Shown here piece by piece: positions 1 through 7,793 of a stretch of 13,665 bases of DNA (position 1 is its first letter; every line of letters begins with the position of its first letter). The notes under the pieces are model-generated. The model was not told where the DNA came from, searched no databases, and worked only from the letters and a program-made list of their open reading frames with translations. Location: positions 1-13,665 of the forward strand of contig JALXCH010000474.1 in the NCBI GenBank assembly GCA_026991005.1, in the 5' to 3' direction. Made by a program: the position numbers and the translations under genes. This DNA is from Calditrichia bacterium (lineage in GTDB: Bacteria > Calditrichota > Calditrichia > RBG-13-44-9).

Positions 1-510
1 GGCATTTCGCTTCCCGAAGGGTTGCTCAATTCTTCGCAACTGCCGGAGCCGTTATTCACCCCCAGCACCAAAGCGGAAAGCGGCCACGACGAAAATATTA
101 CCTTCCGAAAAATGAGCCAACTGGTGGGGGAGGACATCGCTTTGGAGCTTAAAGAAAAGAGTCTGGCACTGTACCAGTACGGGGCGGAGATTGCCCGGCT
201 GAAGGGTATCATCATTGCGGACACCAAATTCGAGTTTGGGATGCTGAACGGGGATATTATTTTGATTGATGAAGTGATGACGCCGGATTCTTCCCGCTTC
301 TGGCCTGCCGAATTGTACGAACCGGGGAAGAGCCAGCCCAGCCTGGATAAGCAGTACTTACGCGATTATCTGGAAACGCTGGACTGGGACAAAACGCCTC
401 CGCCGCCGCCATTGCCGGAAGAGGTGGTGCAAAACACTTCCCGAAAATATCAGGAAATTTTAAAAATACTCACGGGTCAGAGCGTGGAGGATATTCTACA
501 GGCCGATTAA
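1..510 (+). CDS. purC: SAICAR synthetase (phosphoribosylaminoimidazole-succinocarboxamide synthase), 3' part
   Basis: Cytosolic purine-biosynthesis enzyme that joins aspartate to CAIR using ATP to give SAICAR. The frame is open from base 1, so the gene enters from outside the window; the TTG at 22 is an internal leucine codon and not the start. The visible 169 residues hold the C-terminal half of the family. They include the [12 protein letters not shown] block that follows the nucleotide and substrate region, then ADTKFEFG, then [12 protein letters not shown], then [13 protein letters not shown], and finally the proline-rich segment before PEEVV and the closing helix. The longer PurC form is about 300 residues, so roughly 130 N-terminal residues are missing from view. 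The family call is secure from these blocks. gpsA begins 20 bases after the stop, which suggests co-transcription. Confidence 0.95.
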   Translation, partial: GISLPEGLLNSSQLPEPLFTPSTKAESGHDENITFRKMSQLVGEDIALELKEKSLALYQYGAEIARLKGIIIADTKFEFGMLNGDIILIDEVMTPDSSRFWPAELYEPGKSQPSLDKQYLRDYLETLDWDKTPPPPPLPEEVVQNTSRKYQEILKILTGQSVEDILQAD

Positions 511-521
511 CCGGAAACATT

Positions 522-528
522 GGGGGAA
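522..528 (+). promoter_or_regulatory. Ribosome binding site of gpsA
   Basis: GGGGGAA lies just before the ATG at 531 and fixes that start. It also shows that this organism uses Shine-Dalgarno pairing, unlike many Bacteroidota. Confidence 0.6.
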
Positions 529-530
529 AT

Positions 531-1538
531 ATGAGCATTCGCATTGCCGTAATAGGAGCAGGAAGCTGGGGTACCACGCTGGCCAATGTGCTGGCCGAAA
601 ACGGGCACGAAACCCTGCTCTATGTGTACGAAGAAGACCAGTATAAATTGATGCAGAAGGAACGGCGTAACGAGAAGTATTTGCCCGGCGTGCCGCTGGT
701 GGATTCGTTAAAGTTGACGCACGATTTGCAGGAAGCGTTTCGTTTTGCACCCTATCTGGTGATGGCGGTTCCTTCCCATGCCATGCGCAGTGTGTTGCAG
801 CAGTGGGAGGGTGAGGACTTCGCCGGGAAATATTTCATCAATGTGGCTAAAGGAATCGAGAACGACACCCTTTTGCGCATGTCCCAGGTCATTCACCAGG
901 TGACGGGGGTACCGGAAGAGCGCATCGCCACCCTTTCCGGTCCCAGCCATGCCGAAGAGGTCAGTCGCCACATTGCCACAGCGGTGGTTTCGGCCAGCAG
1001 CAGTCTGGAAACCGCCCGGCTGGTACGGGATTTGTTCCGGGCACCCTATTTCCGGGTGTACTCCAGTACGGACATCATTGGAGTGGAACTGGGCGGTGCG
1101 CTGAAGAATGTAATCGCCATTGCCGCGGGAATTGCCGATGGTGCCGGTTTTGGAGACAACACCAAGGCAGCTCTGATGACCCGGGCGCTGGTGGAAATGA
1201 CCCGGCTGGGTGTGGCCATGGGTGCCCAGTTACATACTTTCTCCGGGCTGTCCGGAATGGGTGATTTGATTGTGACCTGCATGAGTCGGCATAGCCGCAA
1301 CCGCTACGTGGGGGAACAAATCGGGCGCGGCAAAACACTGCAGGAAGTGCTGGACGGCATGGTGATGGTAGCAGAGGGGGTTAAAACCACCCGCTCTGTG
1401 CATCAGCTTTTGCAAAAATATCCCGTGGAGATGCCCATCTCCCAGCAGGTGTATCAGGTTCTCTTTCATGAAAAGAATCCTCACGATGCGGTGCGCGATT
1501 TAATGCAGCGCGATCCCAAGGAAGAAACACCGTTGTAA
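531..1538 (+). CDS. gpsA: NAD(P)+-dependent glycerol-3-phosphate dehydrogenase
   Basis: Cytosolic enzyme that reduces dihydroxyacetone phosphate to sn-glycerol-3-phosphate, the backbone for membrane phospholipids. The 335-residue length is normal for the family. The N-terminal Rossmann motif GAGSWGTTLA (about residues 9-18) binds the dinucleotide. LSGPSHAEEV (about 135-144) is the conserved GPS/A-E-E-V block of bacterial GpsA. ALKNVIAIAAGI carries the conserved catalytic-region lysine at residue 192, and the segment SGMGDLIVTCMSRHSRNR holds the C-terminal substrate-domain signature. The ATG start is supported by a strong ribosome binding site. The gene sits 20 bases after purC and 54 bases before a large outer-membrane protein gene, all on one strand, consistent with an operon of housekeeping and envelope functions. 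I see no damage or odd residue. Confidence 0.97.
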   Translation: MSIRIAVIGAGSWGTTLANVLAENGHETLLYVYEEDQYKLMQKERRNEKYLPGVPLVDSLKLTHDLQEAFRFAPYLVMAVPSHAMRSVLQQWEGEDFAGKYFINVAKGIENDTLLRMSQVIHQVTGVPEERIATLSGPSHAEEVSRHIATAVVSASSSLETARLVRDLFRAPYFRVYSSTDIIGVELGGALKNVIAIAAGIADGAGFGDNTKAALMTRALVEMTRLGVAMGAQLHTFSGLSGMGDLIVTCMSRHSRNRYVGEQIGRGKTLQEVLDGMVMVAEGVKTTRSVHQLLQKYPVEMPISQQVYQVLFHEKNPHDAVRDLMQRDPKEETPL

Positions 1539-1592
1539 AACCTGGAGGGCCATCGGGAAGCATTGCTACCGGAAAAATAGAATCGGATTCGA

Positions 1593-4500
1593 GTGGTGAA
1601 ATCACGTACAATTGGGCTGAAGCTATTGCTTCTGGGCTGGCTTCTCCTGGGGCTGTCCACTGCCCGGGCGCAGGACAACCGTACCGAGCGCCTTTTTCTG
1701 GATGTTCCCCCGGATACCTTTGTTGTGCACGTCGATTCGACTCTGGATTCTCTGAAGCTCCCCCATTCATTCCTCATCTCCGGTAGCGTGCGCATTTATC
1801 GCAATCGTTACAGATTATTGCGGGGTATCCACTACCGTTTGTTTCCCCGGGAAGGCATCATTCGCTTCCATCCTCCTCTTACTTCCGGCGATAGCCTGAC
1901 CATTTTCTACAAACATATTCCCCTGCCTTTGATTCCTGAATACAGCCATCGCCAGCTGGTGCAAAAGGTGGAAGAAGATACCATCCGCCAGGAGCAAATC
2001 CAGCGGGTGCATACCAGCCGGTTCTGGGAGGACATCGATCAGTACAGCAGTAACCTGCAGCGCAGCGGGAGCATTGTGCGCGGTGTGGAAATCGGTTCCA
2101 ACTCCGATCTCACCCTCAATTCCGGACTGAACCTGCAGCTTTCCGGTTACATTACTCCCCGGGTGCGCCTCATAGCCTCCCTCACCGACCAGACCACTCC
2201 CATCCAGCCGGAAGGCAACACCCAGACGCTGCGCGAAATCGACAAAGTGTTTGTGAAAATCATCAGTCCCTACGTGGGCGGTACCCTGGGGGATTTCAAT
2301 CTGCTGTACGGGAACAGTCAGTTTGGCAACATTAAACGAAAGTTACAGGGAATTACCGCTTACGGGAAATACCGGCAGTATCGGCAGCAGCTTACCTACG
2401 CCACCTCTCGAGGTACCTTCCACAGCAACAAATTTATGGGGCAGGAGGGGAATCAGGGTCCCTACCAGTTGCGGGGGAAAAATGGGCAGCGGGAAATTAT
2501 TGTGCTGGCCGGTACGGAGCGAGTGTACGTGAACGGGATTCTTCAGAAACGGGGGGAGAATTTCGATTACATCATCGATTATGGCCTGGCGCAAATTTAC
2601 TTCACCAACAAACGCCTTATTACCTCCGAAGACCGCATCGAAGTGGATTTTGAGTACACCGATACTTTTCAGCGCTATGGCAAAAATTTGCTGGGTGCCT
2701 CGGCCCAGAAGCAGAATACTGGCAACGGATTGAGTTACGACATCCGGTTTTTTCGGGAATGGGACGATACCAAAAATTTGCTGGAAGATAGTGCACCGCT
2801 TACCGAGGAGGAGAAACGCATTCTGGCGTTGGCCGGGGATAGTGCCCAGGCGGCCAGCACCTCTGGTGCCCGGTACGTGGGGGAGGGGAAAGGGAATTAC
2901 GTCAAGCGGGACACGCTGATTGGAAACACCACCTACCATTTTTACCATTACGTGGGGAATGGGCGAGGCGACTATACCGTGACGTTTAAAGGGGTGGGTC
3001 CTGGCAACGGAAGCTATGTTAAGAAGCGGCTGGGGGTGTACCGGTTTGTGGGTCCGGGAGCAGGGGATTACCTGCCTATCCGTTTAATTCCCCTGGCGGG
3101 GGAAAAATATCTGGCAGATGTGGGGATGGCGTACAGAATCGGCTCTTTTTTAACCATTCAGGGGGAAGGGGCTTTCTCTTACTGGGATAAAAACGTGTTC
3201 TCCCCGTTAGATGATGAGGACAATCCCGGTCATGCGTTCAATCTCGATGTGGCATTTAATCATCCTTCACTCCGGGTGCTCGGTCAGAATCTTGGGTTGT
3301 TAAGCTGGAAGATTAGTGCCCGGCGGCGGCAGGCCACCTTTTCCCCGCTGGACCGGGAATATCAGCCGGAGTACAATTACAAATGGAATTTGCAGCAAAG
3401 TAAACTGACCGGCGATGAGCAAACCCTGGAGTCGCTGCTGCTTTACCAGCCCGGGGCAAAGGTTAAACTTTCGTTAAACGGAGGGTTAATTCGCCGTGGG
3501 GAGGCGGTGGACTCCCGCCGCGGGAAAGGGGAGTTGCTTTTGCTGGATTCCACCCTGGTGAATGGGCGCTTCTTCGGCGAGGCGGTGCGCAGCCTGAATC
3601 AGGATTTCCGCAGCGATTGGTACCGGGCGGGCGCATTGCTGGGGCATCAGTTCTCCCGGCTGTACCCCTACCTGGGAGTTAAAGCGGAAGACCGGCGGAA
3701 TACCTTTCCCGGCGACACCCTCACCGGTTTCTTCTTTACCGAAAAAAACGCCGGTTTCCGTCTGGAACCTTTTTTCGGTACCGCCTGGATGTGGGAAAGC
3801 AAAATCCGGGAAGATTATCTTTACAATCCGGTAAAATACCGGGAGCGGCAAAAATTGGCGGTTTCCACCACCCATGAGTTGCAGATGCACATCCTGAAAT
3901 CTCGCAACTGGCAGGGACGCGTCTCTTTTGTGTACCGCGAGAAAAAATACGATTCTCTGTTTACCCATCTTTCCCCCGAACAGAAAGCAATGTACAAGGT
4001 GGATCCCCAATTTCAGGACACCACCTGGATCGATCGCCGCAGTCAGTTAGCTAACATGGAGATTCAGTACCGGAACCGTTTGCGCACGGTGGATAGCCGC
4101 TGGAATTACAAGGTTGCCAGTGAATTGCAAGCGCGGCAGGAAAAAGTTTATTTGCGGGTGGGAGAAAATCGCGGTAATTACCGCTGGGACGAGACGCTTC
4201 AGGAGTACGTGCCCGACCCCCAGGGTGATTACATTCTGGTGGTGGTACCCACCGGGGATTTTCTCCCGGTGACCAACGTGGAAGCCAGCTGGCAATTGCG
4301 CTACCGTCCCCGTCCCTCCTCGGCAAAATCCCGCGGCTATCGAAAACTGCTGAACGCCATTTCCACATTTACTTTTCTGCGGGTGGACGATAAAAATGCC
4401 TCCTCCAACGTCTGGCGACTGTATTTGTTAAATCCCTCCGAAATTCACAACACCAGCAGTACCCTACAGGGAAGCTTTATTTTTAATCAAGATATCTATC

Positions 4501-5135
4501 TGTTCGAGCGCAATCCTGCTTACGGATTTACCCTGCGCAGCCGCTTCCGGGATAATCTCGCCAATCAGTTTATCGATGCCAATTACAACGAAAGCCGCCG
4601 CCTCTGGGATGGCATCGTCATCTGGCGCCAGAAGCTGTGGCGGAATAAACTCTCGCAGGAAACCGAGTACAAATACAGCACCAATTTCCGTGCTGTCTCT
4701 GCCCAGCCCAGCCGCAACCATCGCATTTTTGGGCACATGATTCAGGTGAAATGGAACTACCGCCCGGTGTATGCCTGGCAGTTGCGGCTGGGGATAGAGG
4801 GCGGCTGGCAGCGGGACAGAAGTGTCGAAAATCCCATGAAAATACGCTATTACGAGATTAAACCGGAAATTCAATATTCCATGAAGAGCAAAATGCGCGG
4901 TACGGCAAACCTGAATTACCTGCGGGTGCAGGAACTGGAAAATCCTTTTAACCGCCCGATTCCTTATGAAATGGGAAAGGGAAAGAAAAGCGGTGTCTCC
5001 TTGCTGTGGAATGTTCGCTTCGAATATTTTGTGAGTACCAACATCTCGGTTACCGCCACCTACACCGGGCGACGGGATGCTGGGATGCTGCGTACCATCC
5101 ATCTGGGTAAAGCGGAGGTGCGGGCGTTTTTTTAG
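1593..5135 (+). CDS. Large outer-membrane beta-barrel protein of unknown function, SprA-like features
   Basis: This 1180-residue protein has a clear signal peptide (positive N-terminus, leucine-rich core at about residues 8-21, likely cleavage after ARA near residue 26) and ends in aromatic Phe-Phe, as outer-membrane barrels do. Most of its length alternates polar and hydrophobic residues with many Tyr, Trp and Arg, typical of barrel strands. Two segments, near residues 75-110 and 320-352, share a pattern of RG or RGE, xxYxxxxxxGxIxF, then a D-x-IxxxY strand, as seen in SprA and related FCB-group surface proteins. A block near 190-250 contains DQTTPIQPEG, a GDFNL strand and RKLQG, which I associate with uncharacterised large proteins of Calditrichota, Zixibacteria and relatives. 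Four glycine-rich V-G-x-G-x-G-x-Y repeats lie at 429-493. An in-frame TAG at 1578 limits the start to the tandem GTG codons at 1593 or 1596; no strong ribosome binding site is visible. The function is not known to me; it is about half the size of true SprA. Confidence 0.8.
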   Translation: MVKSRTIGLKLLLLGWLLLGLSTARAQDNRTERLFLDVPPDTFVVHVDSTLDSLKLPHSFLISGSVRIYRNRYRLLRGIHYRLFPREGIIRFHPPLTSGDSLTIFYKHIPLPLIPEYSHRQLVQKVEEDTIRQEQIQRVHTSRFWEDIDQYSSNLQRSGSIVRGVEIGSNSDLTLNSGLNLQLSGYITPRVRLIASLTDQTTPIQPEGNTQTLREIDKVFVKIISPYVGGTLGDFNLLYGNSQFGNIKRKLQGITAYGKYRQYRQQLTYATSRGTFHSNKFMGQEGNQGPYQLRGKNGQREIIVLAGTERVYVNGILQKRGENFDYIIDYGLAQIYFTNKRLITSEDRIEVDFEYTDTFQRYGKNLLGASAQKQNTGNGLSYDIRFFREWDDTKNLLEDSAPLTEEEKRILALAGDSAQAASTSGARYVGEGKGNYVKRDTLIGNTTYHFYHYVGNGRGDYTVTFKGVGPGNGSYVKKRLGVYRFVGPGAGDYLPIRLIPLAGEKYLADVGMAYRIGSFLTIQGEGAFSYWDKNVFSPLDDEDNPGHAFNLDVAFNHPSLRVLGQNLGLLSWKISARRRQATFSPLDREYQPEYNYKWNLQQSKLTGDEQTLESLLLYQPGAKVKLSLNGGLIRRGEAVDSRRGKGELLLLDSTLVNGRFFGEAVRSLNQDFRSDWYRAGALLGHQFSRLYPYLGVKAEDRRNTFPGDTLTGFFFTEKNAGFRLEPFFGTAWMWESKIREDYLYNPVKYRERQKLAVSTTHELQMHILKSRNWQGRVSFVYREKKYDSLFTHLSPEQKAMYKVDPQFQDTTWIDRRSQLANMEIQYRNRLRTVDSRWNYKVASELQARQEKVYLRVGENRGNYRWDETLQEYVPDPQGDYILVVVPTGDFLPVTNVEASWQLRYRPRPSSAKSRGYRKLLNAISTFTFLRVDDKNASSNVWRLYLLNPSEIHNTSSTLQGSFIFNQDIYLFERNPAYGFTLRSRFRDNLANQFIDANYNESRRLWDGIVIWRQKLWRNKLSQETEYKYSTNFRAVSAQPSRNHRIFGHMIQVKWNYRPVYAWQLRLGIEGGWQRDRSVENPMKIRYYEIKPEIQYSMKSKMRGTANLNYLRVQELENPFNRPIPYEMGKGKKSGVSLLWNVRFEYFVSTNISVTATYTGRRDAGMLRTIHLGKAEVRAFF

Positions 5136-5312
5136 CGATCAAAGAAGAATTAACACCGGAAGCAGAACAATGGTGAGGTAGGAAAATTGAAAAGATGGGT
5201 AGTTAAACCGGAGTAAAGAATGTTTAAAAATTCTGTGAAAAATAACCGGCAGAGCGCGAATTCTCTGGTTCACCGGGGACTGAAAATGGAATGTTGCAGG
5301 GAGAATTAAGGA
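5136..5312. other. Intergenic gap before the Omp85 gene
   Basis: This 177-base non-coding gap probably holds a promoter or internal regulatory region for the Omp85 gene. A weak inverted repeat CAGAG/CTCTG (5250-5254 and 5263-5267, 8-base loop) is present, but it lacks a T-run and I do not call it a terminator. The word CCGG recurs four times without clear spacing. I recognise no promoter boxes. Confidence 0.4.
5297..5304 (+). promoter_or_regulatory. Ribosome binding site of the Omp85 gene
   Basis: CAGGGAGA lies about 8 bases before the GTG at 5313 and supports that start. Confidence 0.5.
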
Positions 5313-7130
5313 GTGCTCCGGCGTTTACTCACATACCTGGGAATTCTCGTTGGTATTTTCGGGATGATGGAACCGGGCAGAGCCATGGTGCCGCCGGATT
5401 CTCTCGCCAAACCTTCCACACCTCCGGCGCTGGAAAAGCTGGAAATTGTGCTTCAGCCTCCAATCAAAGAAAAAATCAAACTGGAGGAAAATCGCTACCG
5501 GCTGCATCCCATTCAACCGAACCTCCTGAAGCGCCTCCGTAAGGAGATTGAACGGAAGTTGCAGGAGGCGGGTTATTATCTGGGCCGGGTGGATTCTTTT
5601 CGGGTGGTGCCTTTGCCGGATACCACCCGTGCCAGCTTAACCCTCTTTGTGCATCCGGGACGGAAATTTATTGTTAGCGAGGTGCGGTTGCAGTTCCAGG
5701 ATAGTTTGAGTACCGAGCTGCAGGAAACCCTGGTAGAGATTTGTCAGCGCTACACCCCCCAACCCATGACTCTGCTGTGGGAAAAGAGTTTGTTTGGGGC
5801 GCTCATTTCCGTGCTGGAGAATAACGGCTTTCCGCTGGCGCGGCTGGAAACGGAAAAAATTCAGGCAGATACGGTGCTGGAGGAAGAAGCGCACGTGCGG
5901 TTGTTCGTAAAGGTATTTGCGGGCTCCCGGGTGCACATTGCCGGATTACGCATCCCGGCGCGTTACCAGGTGGATACCCGGTATCTGGAGCGCATTTTTC
6001 ATTTTCATCCCCACCAGTTGTACCGGGAAAATCAGGTGCAGCGCTTCCGGCAAATTTTACTGAAACAGGAGTTTGTGGAAACCGCCGAGGAACCGCAATT
6101 GATGCGCACCGCCGATAGCCTCTTTTACCTCTACCTTCCCTTTAAATTGGCGCCACCCACCGCCATTGATGGCATTGTTGGGTATGTGCCACCACCCACC
6201 AATAAACCGGAAGCGAAGGGATATTTTACCGGAATGTTTCGGGTAGAACTCCGTAACCTATTTGGCACCGGGCGTCTGGTAAATATCGCCTGGAAGAAGC
6301 CGGATCGCTATTCCGAGGAGTTTCATCTGCGCTATCGTGAACCGTTTATTCTGGGATTGCCGTTCCATGCGGGAGTGGAATTGCATCGCATCATTCGCGA
6401 CACCACCTATATTGAATGGGAATATGCCCTGAATGGGGAAATTCCTTTGCACGAGAATGTGACGGCTATTTTTCGGGTGTTTACCCGGGATGTGTATCCG
6501 GACTCCCTGGCCAGTGCCGTGCAGCGGTTACCCCGTACCCACTCTCTCCGTTCCGAGCTGGGATTTCAGTTCGACAACCGGAACGAACCGTTTAATCCCA
6601 CTCGCGGGATGGTGCTTAACGTAAGTGTGGATTACGGAAAACAGGAAAATCTGGGGCCCGACTATCTGCTCGCCGAGGATAGTCTGTTACGCAAGACCGA
6701 TGTTACCCGCATGCGGGGAAGGCTGGCACTGTACCGAAAAATCTGGCGGCGGCAGGTGCTGGCACTCAATGTGCAGGCGGGATTTGTGGGGAATACCGGT
6801 CAGCAGGTGCAGTTGCCGGAGATGTTCTGGTTTGGCGGCGCCACCAGTGTTCGGGGCTTTCGGGAAAATCAGTTTGTGGCAGAACGAGTGGGATGGATGA
6901 ATCTGGAGTACTGGTTTTTACTGGGACCGCGTTCGCGTTTTTTCCTTTTCTGGGATTGGGCAACTTACTCCCGGAAATATCCCGAACGGGTGCATGGGCA
7001 GCCCATGGGATTTGGGTTGGGGATTCGCCTTACGGGACCTCTGGGCATCATGCAGGTGGATTACGGATTAGCCAGCGGAAAGAGCTTCCGGGATGGGATG
7101 ATTCACTTCCGGCTGCTGAATACATTTTAA
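5313..7130 (+). CDS. Omp85-family outer-membrane assembly protein (TamA/BamA-like)
   Basis: Predicted outer-membrane insertase or translocator of the BamA/TamA superfamily. A signal peptide occupies about residues 1-24 (cleavage after GRA). The periplasmic part, about 45-275, has the alternating strand-helix-helix-strand rhythm of roughly three POTRA domains. The barrel follows a proline-rich turn near 285-300. Two hallmark Omp85 motifs are visible: D421-N-R-N-x-P-x-x-P-x-x-G432 in the first part of the barrel, and V513-R-G-F-R517 in the loop-6 segment that folds into the barrel lumen. The protein ends in Phe, the usual C-terminal barrel residue. A length of 605 with three POTRAs resembles TamA more than BamA (five POTRAs, about 800 residues), so this is probably an accessory Omp85 protein and not the main insertase. 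It lies 177 bases downstream of the large barrel protein, which may be its client. The GTG start is supported by a good ribosome binding site. Confidence 0.9.
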   Translation: MLRRLLTYLGILVGIFGMMEPGRAMVPPDSLAKPSTPPALEKLEIVLQPPIKEKIKLEENRYRLHPIQPNLLKRLRKEIERKLQEAGYYLGRVDSFRVVPLPDTTRASLTLFVHPGRKFIVSEVRLQFQDSLSTELQETLVEICQRYTPQPMTLLWEKSLFGALISVLENNGFPLARLETEKIQADTVLEEEAHVRLFVKVFAGSRVHIAGLRIPARYQVDTRYLERIFHFHPHQLYRENQVQRFRQILLKQEFVETAEEPQLMRTADSLFYLYLPFKLAPPTAIDGIVGYVPPPTNKPEAKGYFTGMFRVELRNLFGTGRLVNIAWKKPDRYSEEFHLRYREPFILGLPFHAGVELHRIIRDTTYIEWEYALNGEIPLHENVTAIFRVFTRDVYPDSLASAVQRLPRTHSLRSELGFQFDNRNEPFNPTRGMVLNVSVDYGKQENLGPDYLLAEDSLLRKTDVTRMRGRLALYRKIWRRQVLALNVQAGFVGNTGQQVQLPEMFWFGGATSVRGFRENQFVAERVGWMNLEYWFLLGPRSRFFLFWDWATYSRKYPERVHGQPMGFGLGIRLTGPLGIMQVDYGLASGKSFRDGMIHFRLLNTF

Positions 7131-7155
7131 TTTTTTTCGGAAAGAATATTTTTTT

Positions 7156-7188
7156 AAAACCACAGAAACCACAGAAGCCACGGAAAGG
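7156..7188. repeat. ACCACAGA tract 1
   Basis: Three degenerate copies of an (A)CCACAGAA or CCACGGAA word in a row. Similar tracts are widespread intergenic repeats in environmental bacteria. This one opens the first composite unit of the array. Confidence 0.75.
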
Positions 7189-7198
7189 AATGATAAAT

Positions 7199-7220
7199 TA
7201 AAAATGAAAAATGAAAAATG
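7199..7220. repeat. AAAATG short tandem repeat 1
   Basis: Three runs of A-rich AAAATG (6 to 7 base period), followed at 7240-7255 by two more looser copies. It precedes hairpin element A. Confidence 0.7.
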
Positions 7221-7257
7221 TCCACAGGATGCTGTGCATAAAATGTAAAATGAAAAG

Positions 7258-7470
7258 TGTGTTTAATGGAAATATTAGACAAATATTTATTGAGGGATTT
7301 TCAGGAAAATTAAAACGAGCTTTTTGAATAAGAAAAATAACATCCACTGGCAAGGTGAGAGGCTACAAAATGGCCGAAAGATATTAGCCCATGGCCTTCC
7401 AGCCATGGGAATGGGAAATCCCACCCACCTCGTTTTAGTCCCGGAGGGACGGCAGAAGGAATTTTGAATT
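7258..7470 (+). repeat. Hairpin element, copy A
   Basis: This copy is alignable over about 200 bases with copy B: a shared AT-rich leader (GAAATATTAGAC, then GAGGGATTTTCA) is followed by three hairpins. Hairpin 1 (7361-7375) is GGCTAC/ATGGCC around AAA, weakened by one G-T wobble and one mismatch. Hairpin 2 is CCCATGGC (7388-7395) paired with GCCATGGG (7402-7409). Hairpin 3 is GTCCC (7438-7442) paired with GGGAC (7446-7450) around GGA. The linker between hairpins 1 and 2 is 12 bases and ends in TTAG; the linker between 2 and 3 is 28 bases. No open frame or transposase is present, so this is at most a non-autonomous element. Confidence 0.75.
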
Positions 7471-7480
7471 GTGAATTTTT

Positions 7481-7530
7481 GTAACCATAGAAAAAATTAA
7501 ACCACAGAGGACACAGAATTCACAGAATTG
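7481..7530. repeat. ACCACAGA tract 2
   Basis: A degenerate start (AACCATAGAA) is followed by ACCACAGAGGACACAGA and CACAGAA from 7500. It separates hairpin copies A and D. Confidence 0.7.
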
Positions 7531-7572
7531 AATAAAAATAAAAAAAATGAAGAATGAAATTTTTTATAAAGG

Positions 7573-7655
7573 GAGTGCGAAGCACTCACACAAGAATAGC
7601 CCAGGGCGAAGCCCTGGGAATAGAGAACATCCCAAAAATTGAGCCCTGAAAGGGC
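7573..7655 (+). repeat. Hairpin element, copy D (diverged stems)
   Basis: It has the same three-hairpin plan as copies A and B with entirely different stem sequences. Hairpin 1 is GAGTGC/GCACTC around GAA (7573-7587). Hairpin 2 is CCCAGGGC/GCCCTGGG around GAA (7600-7618). Hairpin 3 is GCCCT/AGGGC around GAA (7643-7655). All arms pair perfectly. The linker between hairpins 1 and 2 is again 12 bases and ends in ATAG; the linker between 2 and 3 is 24 bases. The AT-rich leader of A and B is not recognisable here. Confidence 0.75.
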
Positions 7656-7690
7656 GATACTGATGGAATTATTAATTTTGAATTAATTTT

Positions 7691-7754
7691 GGTAACCCCA
7701 GAAGATACAGACAGGCACCAATACCAGGGAAAACCACAGAAGACACAGAAAGGG
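7691..7754. repeat. ACCACAGA tract 3
   Basis: A degenerate stretch (GGTAACCCCAGAAGATACAG and ACCAGGG) is followed by ACCACAGAAGACACAGAAAG. It opens the third composite unit. Confidence 0.65.
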
Positions 7755-7758
7755 ATGA

Positions 7759-7793
7759 AAAATGCAAAATGCAAAATGCAAAATGTAAAATGT
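7759..7793. repeat. AAAATGY tandem repeat 2
   Basis: Five exact 7-base units: three AAAATGC (7759-7779) followed by two AAAATGT (7780-7793). It directly abuts the leader of hairpin copy B. The same AAAATGT unit recurs after the LacI-type gene. Confidence 0.9.

Noticed and set aside
22..24. TTG as the start codon of the purC fragment
   Set aside because: The frame is open from base 1 and codes for family-like sequence upstream of this codon. The gene is simply cut by the window edge.
2343..2948. Long antisense frame (201 codons) inside the large outer-membrane gene, and similar ones at 3486-4010 and 4464-5102
   Set aside because: The plus-strand protein is continuous with clear signal peptide, barrel pattern and repeats. 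The antisense frames have no recognisable domains.
5250..5267. Rho-independent terminator
   Set aside because: The five-base stem is weak and no T-run follows it. No convincing intrinsic terminator was found after any gene in the window.
5291..5542. Overlapping plus-strand frame starting at 5291 before the Omp85 gene
   Set aside because: It lies in a different frame over the Omp85 signal peptide and POTRA region, and the ribosome binding site fits the GTG at 5313.
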